A DNA stretch of 64,000 bases from Doris montereyensis (Eukaryota > Mollusca > Gastropoda > Nudibranchia > Dorididae). The notes below the pieces were generated by a model. The model made no database searches. It had not been told where the DNA came from and was given only the letters and a program-made list of their open reading frames with translations. Shown here in pieces: positions 1 through 13,700 of this stretch (position 1 is the stretch's first letter; each line of letters opens with the position of its first letter). The stretch lies in assembly GCA_037039925.1 (NCBI GenBank), contig JAXRKP010000004.1, positions 569,770 through 633,769 on the forward strand. The letters run 5' to 3'. The position numbers and the translations under genes were made by a program.

Positions 1-1414
1 TGAATAGTATCATTATAACGTTTACTAAACCATTTTTATGTTCAATGCTGCCTGGTGGTGGTGAAGTGCAATTATGCAGACTAAGTTTAGATTATATTTG
101 AAATCAAGATGATCCAGAAGTGTGATCTGTCGGCTAGCAATTTGCCGAAAGCTCGCCAAATGGCCTGCTTGTCACATTTTTACTGACATTTAAGTTAAAT
201 GTGGGGTATGCTGACATTAACACTAGAAAAGTGGCTCGTGCAGCCAGCACAATGGCTGCCACACGTTAGTTGGCTCGCTGACAGTCATCGCCACGGGGCG
301 AGGCTGCCCACAAAGTATTACGAGTTCACAGGGAAGTGTGACTTCTGACCAGGACATCACCAATCTATTGAATTCAGTCGCATGGTGACCATCTGGTCTC
401 ACCCAAGCCAAGGCAAACTAGGATGATTCCATTCTTTTCAATTTAGTAAAAGACAACAAGACCAATTACGTATCGGTGCTAACACATTTTTATTATCAGC
501 TCAATAACATACTCTCAAAACAGACCAGCTCACATTTACACCCTCTGGCGATGGATTTGTCCTAGCACTAGTAGAATCATTCCATATTACAAATAGGGGT
601 GACCGATAAATGAAAGTTGTATAACAAGCCTACTTCACACATAGTACAGCTGTTAGCATCATTACTACCAGTTGTCCAAGGCAAAGATAATGATGGACAC
701 ACCCCTTTAGAAATAGACTCAACCTAAGACCTTTTGGATGCAAACTTTTATGAGCCTGAACGCATCCTTTTTCCTGTTTACTAAATGGTTAACCAATCAA
801 AAAGCATTATTTTAAAAGAGGATGAGCATAAGACAGAGGGTAACAAGAAGGAGGAACATTCAGGCCTCTCTTGACCCGTCCTTTTCCTGGCAAATACGGG
901 GCATCGTGCTGAGAGGTTTGTAGGAGGTAAACGGTAAATCCTGCGTGTAGTGCTTAGCATTTTGATTGCTTGATACTTGATGCGATGGAATGTCCCAAAT
1001 TTCCTCATTTCATTAACATAGCCACACTGACATCAGTGGAGCTTTAACAGCAGTACGTAAGCTTGTATTGAAACAAAGGTAACTCATAAGGAAATAAAAT
1101 ATTATCACAACAGATTCTTGTTAGTTATTTTATGGATTTAGAACAGCTTATTTTCCTTTAAGTAAGAACTTGTATTGAAACAAATGTAATCTTTGATAGG
1201 CACAACAAAACCAAAGTTAGTAACTGATCAACATTTCTTGTGTTAAAAGATCTGTGACATTAAAATACCCCTCTAGACTCTAGATTTTCATTGTATGTAT
1301 TGTCAAAATTTTCTAGACGGTACAATTTTCAAATTTATTTGATATATTATGCTATATTGTTTCTCTAAATTCTTACTCGAGATCTTTTGGATTTTAAAAT
1401 ATTTTTTCTTACAG
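1..1414. other. Upstream flank, no gene recognised
   Basis: No open frame here resembles a known protein. The 3' end of the segment is a good splice acceptor (pyrimidine-rich tract ending TTACAG at 1409-1414), so a non-coding first exon and the promoter of the RRM gene may lie in this stretch or further upstream. I could not locate a convincing donor or core promoter. Confidence 0.4.
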
Positions 1415-1770
1415 ATTTTACTCATACAATGGCCACAACAGAAGAAGACAATTCTACTGTTGCTATACAAAGTGATTCTGTTGAAGCTCCAAAAGAAAGC
1501 ACCAGCCAAGACCTGTGTGGCAGTGAAAATTTTGTCGCCTTAGACATGGCAGGAGATTCTGAAGATTCCGACAAAGAAGGAAGAGAAGTGAAGGAAAAGG
1601 CACCAAAAGTTAGTACATCAGATACGGACCAGACAATTTTAAAAACAAAAATTTCACCAAAGACAATTGCAGTAGACACAAGTTCTACAAAGACAGTTTC
1701 AGCCAATCCACGATTGAGAAAGAAACCTAAAGCACCTAATGTCGTTGATGTTAACAGTTTGAGAAGATAA
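1415..1770 (+). CDS. Likely first coding exon, acidic N-terminus
   Basis: The acceptor TTACAG ends at 1414 and the ATG at 1429 lies in a good context (ATACAATGG). The frame stays open for 113 codons to a stop at 1768-1770. It is rich in Ser, Thr, Glu and Asp, then basic near the end (NPRLRKKPKAPNVV). A phase-1 donor at 1756/1757 (A|GTTTGA, weak) joins in frame to the exon at 5222, giving a Lys at the junction. Alternatively this is a separate small ORF or an alternative terminal exon. Confidence 0.5.
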
Positions 1771-4700
1771 AAAATATTTAGGACTCGCCAAATGATTTTT
1801 TTCTTTCTTCATTTTTTAAGCCAATTTTGTTCAAACTAGATCTAACTATATATGTATTACTTATATCTAAGTTTATATTTTTACCCAAAAAATATTTATC
1901 ATTCTATTTATATTCTAGATTAGTTGGAGTCACTTAGATCTAAATCTTCAAGTTATCATTGGTTTCTTCCTTAGGGTTTATTTTATTCAAGATCTAAATG
2001 GGCCCAAAGTTATATCTAGATCTAGTTGTATTGAAATAAATTTCTATTGTGACATTTTCTATCCAAATATCTAGATTTACAAAGGCTTGAAATGAAAAAA
2101 TAGCCCAAAAGACCCACCATAATTTTATCACCATTACAGTCCTAGTTATCCAATATACTAATGAAATGTGCAATGATCCATATACATTTATAGCCTTGTT
2201 TTTTAATCATGCTTTGATCCATGTCCACAACAAGTGGCAATCTTTAGGTTTTTGTCGTTTTTTGGCAAAGTTGTTTACTTAACATGTTAATAGTCATGGC
2301 CTATTAGATCGGTTATGTGTTGGGGTGAGAAAGGGCTTTGATTTGATGAATTTTTCATTCATCTCTGATACTAATAGATCTACTTCTACATGGCTTATTG
2401 AAATAGAGTTAAGTGGAATCTACAATCTACAAACAAAGAAGCATGAGGTTTTTTGCTTTGAAAAGAAAATTGAATTTCAATAATGCTATTCAAACCTCAA
2501 AATCTCCTTTCCCACCCGGCAATGAATGTGCCAAAGAACTGCTTTCCCCTTAGATTTTGATAGACCTTTGTCGTGGAAATTTGATTCTCAGAGGTTGGCA
2601 TGCGAGAGGCATTTAGTATGCCATCTATAAGCTCTAGAACTAAGAGAAAAGGCCCTCCAAACTTTTTTCTCCTGTAGACTACTGTAAGTATTTGTGTACA
2701 TGTCGTGCGTTTGTATGCCATATAGTTAAGTCCATAAATAATTCAATTGCTCAGGTTTACTTTATTTACTTTTTTTGTTTTGTGTGTATTTGTTTGCTGG
2801 TTTTGGGGTATATGATAATGCTATCACTGTTGGGAACAATATTTTTCAGAAATGTATGGGAGCTTTATTTTTTTCACTCATTTTCTTCTCCTTTGTCTCT
2901 TCTATCATCTGAAACCATGTAAAATCAACCCATTACTATTGTATTTTCTGTTACAGAATTTACATATTTGCAAAAAAAAAGGAAACTTTTGTTTGCTTGT
3001 TTTTTCTAATTAGATGAGAGTTCATTCATCCCATTCTTACGTCTTGCTTTCATTGATGTTTCACAGTTTATGGATGTATGTAAGCCTGACATACCTTTAT
3101 CATGACGTACAAAACTTATCCCTCTTAGTGGGCCGACGTGGTGCACCTGGGTCACACTGACCGAGGTCAGGAAAGGGTCAGCTAAGATAGCCATCAACAA
3201 CAAATGTGAAGGCTTCCCCAACTTTAAAGAGAGTGTTGCGATAGACTGATGAAAGAAATTTATCAAGCGTTTCGTTCCGCACAATCAAGGCCTCAATTAG
3301 GTCCATCATATCAGTACAATAACAGACATAGGGTACTAAGTAAAACGCTTTAACACAAAATCTGTACAGACCAATGCCATCAAACTTTCACAAAATAAGG
3401 ACAATACATACATGTACGTACATACTAAAAGATAGTTTGCATTCATCACGATGAACAGAACAATATCGATTTTGTAATACTCCTATAATGAGACTAACGG
3501 AAACAAACAATATCATTGAAGGAATAACTCTTAAACACAATGAAATAAGATATGTATCACTATGTACATTTAATGTTACTTGCAGGTCGGTCTGCTTGCA
3601 TGCACCAGGGGCTGTTTTCTAATAGTTGTGCATTCATTGTGAACTTCATTCTCATTTGTGAGTTTATAATGCCTCGTGCTCGTCTCTTTATCCTTGCAAT
3701 TGACTGATGACAGCTTTCCATTCCCTGTTCACCCAGCAACCCAAGCCCGAAGTTGTACTGTCGTATATGTGGGGTGCAATGGTGCTCTAAAATAAGCTGT
3801 TTTGTGATTGTTTTGTTTGGAATACTTTGTCTATACATGCTCATGTATGTGTCTATATCCTGTTAAATATCATTGAATTTTCATTAATTGTCTTTGTGTG
3901 AGATTGCTTTGTGGGCTTTACTAAATGCTTTGTTGATATTGTTGAAAACTAACGCTATCTTGTGTGCTTCATCAATAACTATTGGGCAATGTGTGCATGC
4001 CATTGTCTGTGTGATGATTGTTTGTGTAAGGTCTGTATAAACCTTTTCTTGTCAGTATTTATAACAGTGGTTGCCAATAAAAGATCGACTGTGGTATACC
4101 TGTCGTGTGATTCTGTGTTTGGTAATAACTTTATCTAAGGATGATGTAATGGGACCCGATCTATGTGTGAGTTTTTCATGTGTTATTTGTGATAATTTAT
4201 GCTCAGTGTCCTGTACTTCTTGAGTGTATGTCATTGTCACAAAAAAGAAGGCAAGTCTGATAGAGGTCAAGCTGTGTTTGTGTTTCATGTCCTTGTTTCC
4301 AACAACTGCCATATTATTTTAATACCTGCCTGAGCTCTGTGAGATGAGTGTCTGTCTGACATGTAATTTTGTTGTCCGTGGAAGCTGCTGTCTCGCATTT
4401 TATCAGACATCAGTGGCTTTCCCTTTGCCTGTTTTTCTTTATGTGTTACGTTTTTCTTTCCACATATGCGGCACAATTCAATGACGGCAACATAATGATT
4501 CTCTAGGGTGGGATCCATACTAGATTTATTTGGAAAAATAAGAGGGGTCAGTAAAAATAGATTGGATAAATGAAAATCGGTTAAAAATGATTTACGCTCA
4601 AGGAAAACATGTTACATGCGTACTTAACTTAGACAAAAAAGGGAGTGGGTGGAGGAAGAACGTTATAACTTTGTAATGGTTTGTGACTGCAAATTAATTT

Positions 4701-7700
4701 TTTCTACAGAGTGAAGTTTGATAACCAATCTTTGAAATAAACTCATTTTCGTTAACTATGTTCACATAGTTTTTTAGCAATTAGATAAAATATAATGACC
4801 AAAGCAAAAAAAAAATGAGATATTTACATACGTACATTAAAAATGCTCTTTTCAGAGAAGTTACAAATCCAAGAGAAATTATACTTTCGCAGAGTACAGA
4901 CAAGATGTTGATACTATGGTAGGAACAAAGACTGAGACAATCTGTATGAGAGAAGCACTGTTACAGCGAGATAAAATAGTGTAATTTTTTATAAAAATCT
5001 CAACCGCGCGATCAGCTACCTGGGAATCTAGCTGACCATGCTTGACCCCTGGCAGGTGAGCGCATGTGGGTAAATAATGAGTTTTGCCGGTCACAACTAA
5101 GAGGGATGATTTGCTACAGGAATTCGACACTGTTGTAGAACCTTTAATTTATTTTGTACATATGACTTGACTCTGCTTATTATAATATACTGCAACTCAT
5201 GCTTACTATTAAAAATTTCAGAGCGCAAATGGCAACTGAAAGTATACCCTCTTCATGCAGATGATTTACAGCTTAATTATGTCAGTATCTTGTGCAAACT
5301 TGCATCAGAAAGCTTGCTTTATATTCCAAGTGAGAGCAGGCATGGGTAAGTATTTGACCTGATACTTCCTGGCTCTTTGACTTTTGCTACTTATACTGAT
5401 TTTTTCTTGAATCATAATTTCAAAGCAAAGACTTAATTAATGAGACATTGTATGAAAATTATACAATTTACTCTAAACTGTTGATTTATGATAAATCTAA
5501 AGGGGAAAAATGTATTCTTGAAACCTCTTCATGTCTTTGACTGTTGTGTGGAAGTAAAAAACAAATAATTCAGCAAGCCTGTACTCATCATTAGGTGTTT
5601 CATACAAGTTAAGTACCAATGTTTATGATTCACTTCCATTATTTTATAGTAGTTAGATTGAGGTATCCTTTTGAGTTCATCATTTGATCTCCTTGTTACC
5701 CACTGTGGTCTAAACGGTCTAATGTTCCTTCAAAACTTGTGGAATATTAGTTAACTTGATTTTGTGAATAGACTATACTTGCAGAAATTATGTAGTTTTA
5801 AAATGTTTTAACCATATCTTGATTACAGGAAGGCAGAGCTATATGTTGCTACTCAAAAGGAGACAGCGGCTATCATTGGCAAGTTGTTAAGGATGGCATT
5901 CCATCACAAATTGCTCAGTATCGAGGTTGTGAGAAAAGACACCGGAGGCAAAGAAGATGGCGATGAGTCTAAGAAAGAATGTAAAGGTAAGTCATGTGTG
6001 CAAATTAAGGTATGGAATGAATCTTAAAAATACTGTACTTTTTATTTGGAATTATACCTTTGTCTCTCTAAGTTACTTCTCTGGTTGCTGTTAATGTTCT
6101 AGATACCACACCTATGGTTGTCCATTGAAAACAAAAGACTTAAGCTCTTGCTCCTTCATTATTATTTTTTTAAGAGGGTAGGAAGGGGAACGTAACACAT
6201 TACTCTTCACTTAAGTGAGATAAATTGGGTTTATTTCTCAGTTAATTTATTTTGCTGATATTTCTCTGCCATCATTTTAAAAAGTTTTCCCGTGAAAGAA
6301 ATAGTTGTTCATTCTGGTTTTCACTGCTGGGTGAAAATAAGCGATGACCTTTATCAGATATGGACATGTAGAATCAAGGAAAGTGAGTGAGATAATCAGT
6401 CAGGGAAAAGTTTCTCTCCAGTATAAAATCAAAATTACCCCAATTGATAGCAAGTCACATACATCATAATCCAGCTTTATCAACAGTGCCTTTAAAGAGT
6501 TAAATACCTTGAGTTCTTTTGTTTTGAGTTTTTTTATTATTGCTGTTTCCATCCTCAATTGCCCCAAATTGTCCAGATTGAACTGGAGTCAAGAGGTATT
6601 CATTGCAATATTTTGAATCTTATTTACCTTCTAAAGCAAAGATGAAATCAATGGTTATCTGATTTTTCTGATTTGCATCAAAGAGTAGATCTAGTTTCTT
6701 TTTCTTAAATGATTGCATTGTACAATATGATTCATTATAACCACAGACGCTAATATCATGTTTGAAATCAACTTATTGCAGTAATACATGCTCTTATATT
6801 TCTGTTCACAGCATTTTTGATGTTTGATAAATTCTTATCCAAAAAGATTTTTGATGCTAAAGGAGAAAAAGGTGAGATGTGATGATGTAACCTTCAAATC
6901 TTGTTGTTTAATGTACAAATGGTTCAATTAAAAAGCTGGTGGACAGGATGAAATTGCTATTCTGTGCTGTTTTTTATGGCACTGATGATATTTACGATTA
7001 AAGATTTACATGAGTTTTAATTGTGGGAGGCGGTGGGCAGTGAAGAAACAGATTGAAGTCATAGATTTCATAACAAGAGTAGATTCATCAAAGTTAGCCC
7101 TCCCACACACACACACACACACACCCCCCCTCCTCTTTTTTTTTTTTCTCCTCTGGTGAGTTCAAGTATTTTTAACATATAAAATTGCTTCTGATTTGCT
7201 TCTTTTAGTGATAAATGGTTATTATTATGGTATCTTATGATTTTTGTAAAAGATAGTTAACTTTAAATAAATTTAACTCACTGGGTCTTTTATCACGTTA
7301 TTTCCATGTTTACGTCTTCTTTAGGCACTCACATTACCTGTGTTTGAGATTTTGATTTGTCAGTTTTTGTCTGAACAGCCTGATGATTTTACATGGACTT
7401 CACAGTACCAACTCCAAATGCCAGGACGACAAGATAAGGGTGTAGTGTAAATATGGGATCAGTCAGGTGCTTCATTGTAATCGTCAGATTGCCATTTGCA
7501 TTCTATCTGCCTTATCCACTGCAGGGATTTTCAAGAAAGTAAGCTCTGTCTGGATAAGCCAAATCATCAATCCCGGCTATTGTTGTCTGGCTTCAAACTA
7601 CTTCCTGCTGCATCGACGCAAAGGTCATACGAAGACAGTAATGCTTTTCTGTCAGTCGTTCAATTCGTTAACGTCCTGGTCCATACCTCGTTTGACCATC

Positions 7701-10700
7701 AGCGCACCTTCCATTGTCATCAATCATTTACTAAGGTATCATGGAAAGATGTCCATATTTGTGAATGATTGTATACAAAAAAGAGGGAGGAGTTACTCGT
7801 CGTATGATCTTTAAAAGGAACACATTTTTCTTCAATGACAGTACAATTCACAATCTTTCAGTTTGAACATTGTCTTTCAATGTGTTTTCTGCCGGCTACT
7901 CGTGCTTGACAACATAAAGAAAACATTGGAAACAGTTCTAGCATCATTCACATGGTCTGCAGACGGCTACAACTATTTTTTTGGTTGGGTTGGGGCTTTT
8001 GGTTTTTTTTATATCAGGGCATAACTTCTTTCTTTTTTTAAAGAAAGATATAAAGCATAACCAAAACAAATGAACTTTTTTTTTAAAGGAAGAAAGAAAG
8101 CATAACAAAAACAAATGAAGATTTTTGATACTTACAATTTCCATGTGTTATAATGCAAATTGTGAGTATCATTTTTTTCTCTAGGTATATTCAACGGATT
8201 AATGGAGGGTTCTTACAGGATTGAAAGCAAAGGCATTTCAACAACTTTTTTACAGCTGCGCTTGCACTCTCACTCTTGACCATGACAACTGTGCCATCCA
8301 AATTCTCTTTTCCATTTTTACATGTTTAATATGGCGAAAAAGCACTTTGAGGTCAACCCTCCATGTTTCTCGTGATACTGTGTCGCTTGCGCATTCTTGT
8401 CATTTAAAGAAAGCGTCACAGTCGTCCAATCTCAAGATTTTTACAGCTCTTATACTGTAATATTGCTTAACATCTCCATTTGATAAGACAACGTTCCATG
8501 TACGTCGGTAGTTATGGGCAAGCAGTGACCGCTTCCGTGCCATGTGTTTTTATGAGCTCAATGTTGTGTTTAATTATAACAAAACAGACACTACAAAACA
8601 GTTACATCAACAACACACTTACCAGGCATCCTTCAAAGAAATCTAGGACCGAAACAGGTCCCTTTGAATATGCATATGTTCCATGCTAACTTTCAGCAAT
8701 TGATGGCTCCACTCATCCAGACGGTGTTTGGTAAAGAGAATATGAGCATTGCTGTTTTATGGTGTTGTTTTGTTTTCTTGTCTTATAATTGTATATTTTT
8801 CCCTCATTGAATTTATTGTGTTGTTGCAACAATGGGAGGGGTTGGAGAGGAGATTGTTAACAATTTTGCAAACAAAACAATATTTTTCCTTAGCGTGGGA
8901 AAAGTTTTGACACTGCAGATTTGATTTTCATGATTTTTGTAGCAGATTATTTTTCCTTTACTGAGTAATTGTTTTTTTTTCTTTTCTTCTTTTTTTAAAA
9001 ACTATTTTTTTTAAGGGTTCATTTTCACCAGAAGGGGGAAATTTGGTTCTTAAAATACATTGAATTAAAAACATTTAAGTCAACAAGTAACAGTTGTTTT
9101 TTTAAGTATTGAAACATAAGTCAGTTTAGCACACCCTATGTTAATGAATTCAGTTCACATTGTTCGGATGAATATTTAGTCTAAACATAGAAAAAGGAGA
9201 GGAAATGGAAATTTAATTCATAGAAGCCCCAGGACTCTAGATTGCCCTCTTAAACTAATGTTGTACAAAATTCCGTTATGTTTTGTTCCAATTTATTTCA
9301 TGTTTTGTTGTGCACCTTTCCTGTCAAGATACCTCTCTTTTCTTTTTTTTTAACAGTCCTTGGTTGCTTTGATTTGTACATTTTTATGGTTTTGTCCTCT
9401 TAGCAGCTTACCAATGCTTAACTGTTCAAAGTTTTGTTAATGGTAAAGTAAGTACTGCAATGCTCAGTTCGCATTTCACCATCAACACCCATCAAAGCTG
9501 TTCATCTGATCTCCAAGGTGATGGATCTTATCATCCAAGACAACGTGTCACATGACATCGTCATCACACCCTCAAAAGCATGGTAACCTTTGTCTATTAT
9601 GCTTCGTACAAGCTTTTCATTCCGACCTTCTTACTTGATTCTTATTTCAGGAACACTCATCGAGAAAATTGTCACTCTTAACAAGTTACCTAGGGAAGCC
9701 ACAAAGGATTTCATCGCTGCTCTATTTCCATTTGCTACTGACATAGACATTATTGAAAGCGACAATCCAGATGAACGGTGAGTAAACGCCAACGCCTCCA
9801 TCACTGCTTCAATGAGATGGTTCTTCCGTCAACTCAAAATCGTATATGATAGTGTAATCTCGTCAAACATTTCATGATTACACATGCGCGCCCATGCTGC
9901 AATTTACGGAAATTGCAACAGATGTCGTATCATGGATTTATGGCAGTCTACAGTCTACCCTGTTGATTTCCAAATTTGTTCACTTTGCTTTAAATCTCTC
10001 TTGAGACAGTATCACATTCTTCTGCACTCCGAATGTACGAGTCGTTTGAAGAAAAATTCACTTCTGACCCCTTTTTCTTCAGTAAAGGGAAAGGAAGTCT
10101 ACATTAGGTCATCACAATATGTATGACCCGCAATCATTTCCAGTACAGTCTGTTCCAGCACTCCCAATGTGTACACTGCCTTTATAGCAGGTTTAAAAAC
10201 GTAGCGGCCTCTTTGGTCCTTTCTCATGCAAATGAGAGAAAAACAAATCGTCGTGCGATACTGAATTTCAAAGTTTCATCCAAACTTTATCCAAGGACCT
10301 CAGCTCACGTCTACCAGGTTATCATGTTCGCAAATATTCATTATAGTAGAGCTGTACATTTGTGTCAGAACAAACTCCTGATCAATTTTGTAAACTGTTC
10401 ACTTAAAATTTAACTTGTATAAGTCCTTTTCTGTGTTCCTTGACTCTGTCAAAATGTATCTGGGAAAGATGTGGTTCTTCAGCATATTCATCCTTTCGAT
10501 TATGTTGGCCCTCAAACTGCCAAATAATATTCGTTTTGCCTTCTGCACTCACTAAAACTTATGACGTGTACAGTTAACTAAAACGTATTTTATTTTAATG
10601 GAATCGGCTGAGCTGCTGCATACATATGCGTATCACGAGTCCTGCCAATTTAATAATGTAAAAAGGAAGGAGCCCATTAGCTCTATAAAGCATAGTATTT

Positions 10701-13700
10701 ATTACCCAATGAATACAGCAATGAAAGGAACCAAGAGTTTTTTTGTGAATATATAAAAAGGAATGAGGAGTTAACAGCAGTATTTGCAATTCCAGAGTGT
10801 TCTGACATACAGGAAGAAATCACAACTTATTGTGTCATCGTGCTTGCATCTCATCTCATGCCATGATACACAAGCAAAGTAAGAGTCATCTTTACAGTTC
10901 ACCTTACCTTAAAAAGCAGATCAACATGTCCTTTATTGTCTACGATTCTTCTGACTTCTAAAAAGAAGAGACTGTTGCTCCAGTCGTCATGGTTGCGATC
11001 AACCTAACGCGTCAAAATGAGTAAAGAACGATACAGATTTCATTGTGTCATCATGTCTTTATGATACATCTTTGAAAACGTTGTCTACTTGTCTACAATT
11101 TATTTGATACCATAAGAAGCAGAAAGGTAAAGGAGCTCCGCCTGTCATCATGCCTTCGTTTCACCTAATCCCAGGACCTCCACTCATCGCTCATATGATT
11201 GATTCATCTAAGACAATACTGAGCAAGGAGAAGCAGATTTGCTGCGTGTGATTCATCATCCACAGTAAACAACAAAAGGATCTAAAAAGCTCCACTCATC
11301 ACCTTGCATCTGATTCATCTGTCATGAACTAAAACTAGGAGTTTCTCATGTCACCTTGTCAGTGATATGTCTTCAACAATAAACAGCAAAAATAAAAGAA
11401 GCTCGGCTCGTCATCTTGTCAATGATTCATGTACAGCAATAAACAGCAAAAAGAACAAGGAGTTTCACTCGTCACCTTGTCAATGATTCGTTTACAGCAA
11501 TAAACAACAAAAGAACTGGGAGGTCCACTCATAATTTTGTCAGTAATTCGTCACAGCAATAAACAGCAAAAAGAATAAGGAACTCCACTTGTCATCATAT
11601 CAATGATTCGTCGACAGCAACAAGCAGCAAAAAGAACAAGGTGCTCCACCCATCATTTTGTCCATGATTCGTCTACAGCAAAAAGAACAAGGAGCTCTAC
11701 TCATCATTTTGTCAATGCTTCATCTACAGCAATAAACAGCAAAAGAACAAGGAGCTCCACTCATCATCTTATCAATGATTCATCTACAGCAAAAAAAAAA
11801 ACGAGGCGCTCCACTCATCATCTTGTCAATGATTCGTCTACTTCAAAAAGAACAAGGAGCTCCACTCATCATCTTGTCAATGATTCGTCTACATCAAAAA
11901 GAACAAGGAGCTCCACTCATCATCTTGTCAATGATTCGCCTACAGCAAAAAGAACAAGGAGTTCCACTCATCATTTTGTCAATGATTTGTCTACAGCAAT
12001 AAACATCAAAAAGAACAAGGAGCTCCACTTGTCATCATGTCAATGATCTGTCTACAGCAATAAGCAGCAAAAAAGCCAAGGAGTTCCATCATCATCTTGT
12101 CAATGATTCGTCTACAGCAAAAAGAACAAGGAGCTCCGCTCATCATCATCTACCGCAGTGAAAAGCAAAAATAGAACTAGGATCTCCATTCAACGTCTTT
12201 TCATTGATTCATCTATCACTGTAAGCAGTAAAATAAAAATAATAAAAAACTAGAAGCTCTACTCCTTGGCAACTACTTAAACAGACAAAAATGATCTAAC
12301 AACGCACAGCAAGAAAACTCTAAACGACCTACTTTTGCACCTCATGTCTATTATTCATCTGACTCCATCCGAAGCTTAATGAACTAGGAGGTCAAATGTC
12401 ATCAGGGTTTGAAGTACATGAAGAAAAGTGTGACAGATCATCATGTCTACCTACATTTCTATCGTCAATTTCATGTTGGGCTGTAAAAAAATCTGGAGGT
12501 CTACTTTTCAGGAGTGGTGCACAAAACACAGTGAGGGGGCAGAAATCATCTCAGTAAAAATGAAATGGCCAAAGGAAACAGGAAGTCAACACAGCGTGCT
12601 ATCTATATAAAGCAGTAAATGGCCTCAGGGAATCAGAGAGTTGACACAATCTGATTGTATCTACAAATCATCTGATATGCAAACTGTCTTCTCTACAAGC
12701 TTTCTCTGAGACATGTCACTGTACCTGTTTGTGTCAGCATGCTGCCTTGTCTCAAATATCCTAATGGGCTGTGTTCTTCTCACTATCATTAGAATTCTTC
12801 GCATAGCAATGCACAAGTCAGAACATTTTGCCTATTGTATGGCAGAGCAGCAAGATCTTCACTTGAGACTTGAAAAAAGTCCAGCATCTCATCTTCTTGC
12901 CATCAACACTGTTAGGTTTACACACTTTAATGGACAGACTGTGTTAATTTTGTACTTGTGACTGGTTTTTATTTTAATGTGATTGCCTCCATGTATATTA
13001 TCTTTTCATCAATGCTTCTATTTTCTCTCATAAAGTAAGGCGATGGTCAAGTGTAAAACACCTGTGACATCTTTGCTGGTCTATAAATCCTTCAAACGCC
13101 TTGAAATCAATGATGTTCACGTTAAGCTATCTGTTGATGACTCAGGTTTGTATTCCTTTTGAGATGTGATATTTTATTTTGTTTTCTAGATTGTAGTATA
13201 TAGTAAAGGTGTTTGTCTTTAGTCATGTCAGCGTATTTGATCAATACACTATTTTTTTTCTCTCTTTAACTCAGATGTTCAGAAGCTTTTCCATTTTCAA
13301 AGGCTTTCAGAGGATTGCGAAAAACTCCACACTTTTTAAGTGTAAATTTGATGTATTGCCCCTCATTTTTTTTTATGGTTTGATCATAGGTTTTGTTTTA
13401 TGCAGAGGATAGGACAATTTCTATCAAAATTAAATTACAGATGTGAAGGACTTTGTATCTCAATATCATAAGCATTTATTGATACCGTGAAACTGATCAC
13501 AAAGATGAACAACTTATAGAATTATTTTTATTTTTAAATACAGAGAACTGTTTTGCTACAATTACTTAACCAATTCTAATAAAAGGTACAGATTGTATAA
13601 TCATTTGTGACTTTTTCTTTACAGTGAAAGCTATTGCTTTGCCACCTATGTTCTTTATTCCACCTCCGGAGAAGAAAGATCTAGGTCCCCCCGAGAGCAC

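Noticed and set aside
1015..1120. Similarity of CATTAACATAGCCAC...ATCACAACAGATT to 41266-41330
   Set aside because: Only short blocks agree; too weak to call a repeat by eye.
7467..7814. 115-codon plus frame in an RRM-gene intron
   Set aside because: Overlapping frame also open, no domain-like sequence, no consistent splice edges.
12713..12961. 82-codon frame with a hydrophobic start (MSLYLFVSACCLVSN)
   Set aside because: No splice sites keep phase with the RRM exons and no homology is apparent; likely chance in an intron.
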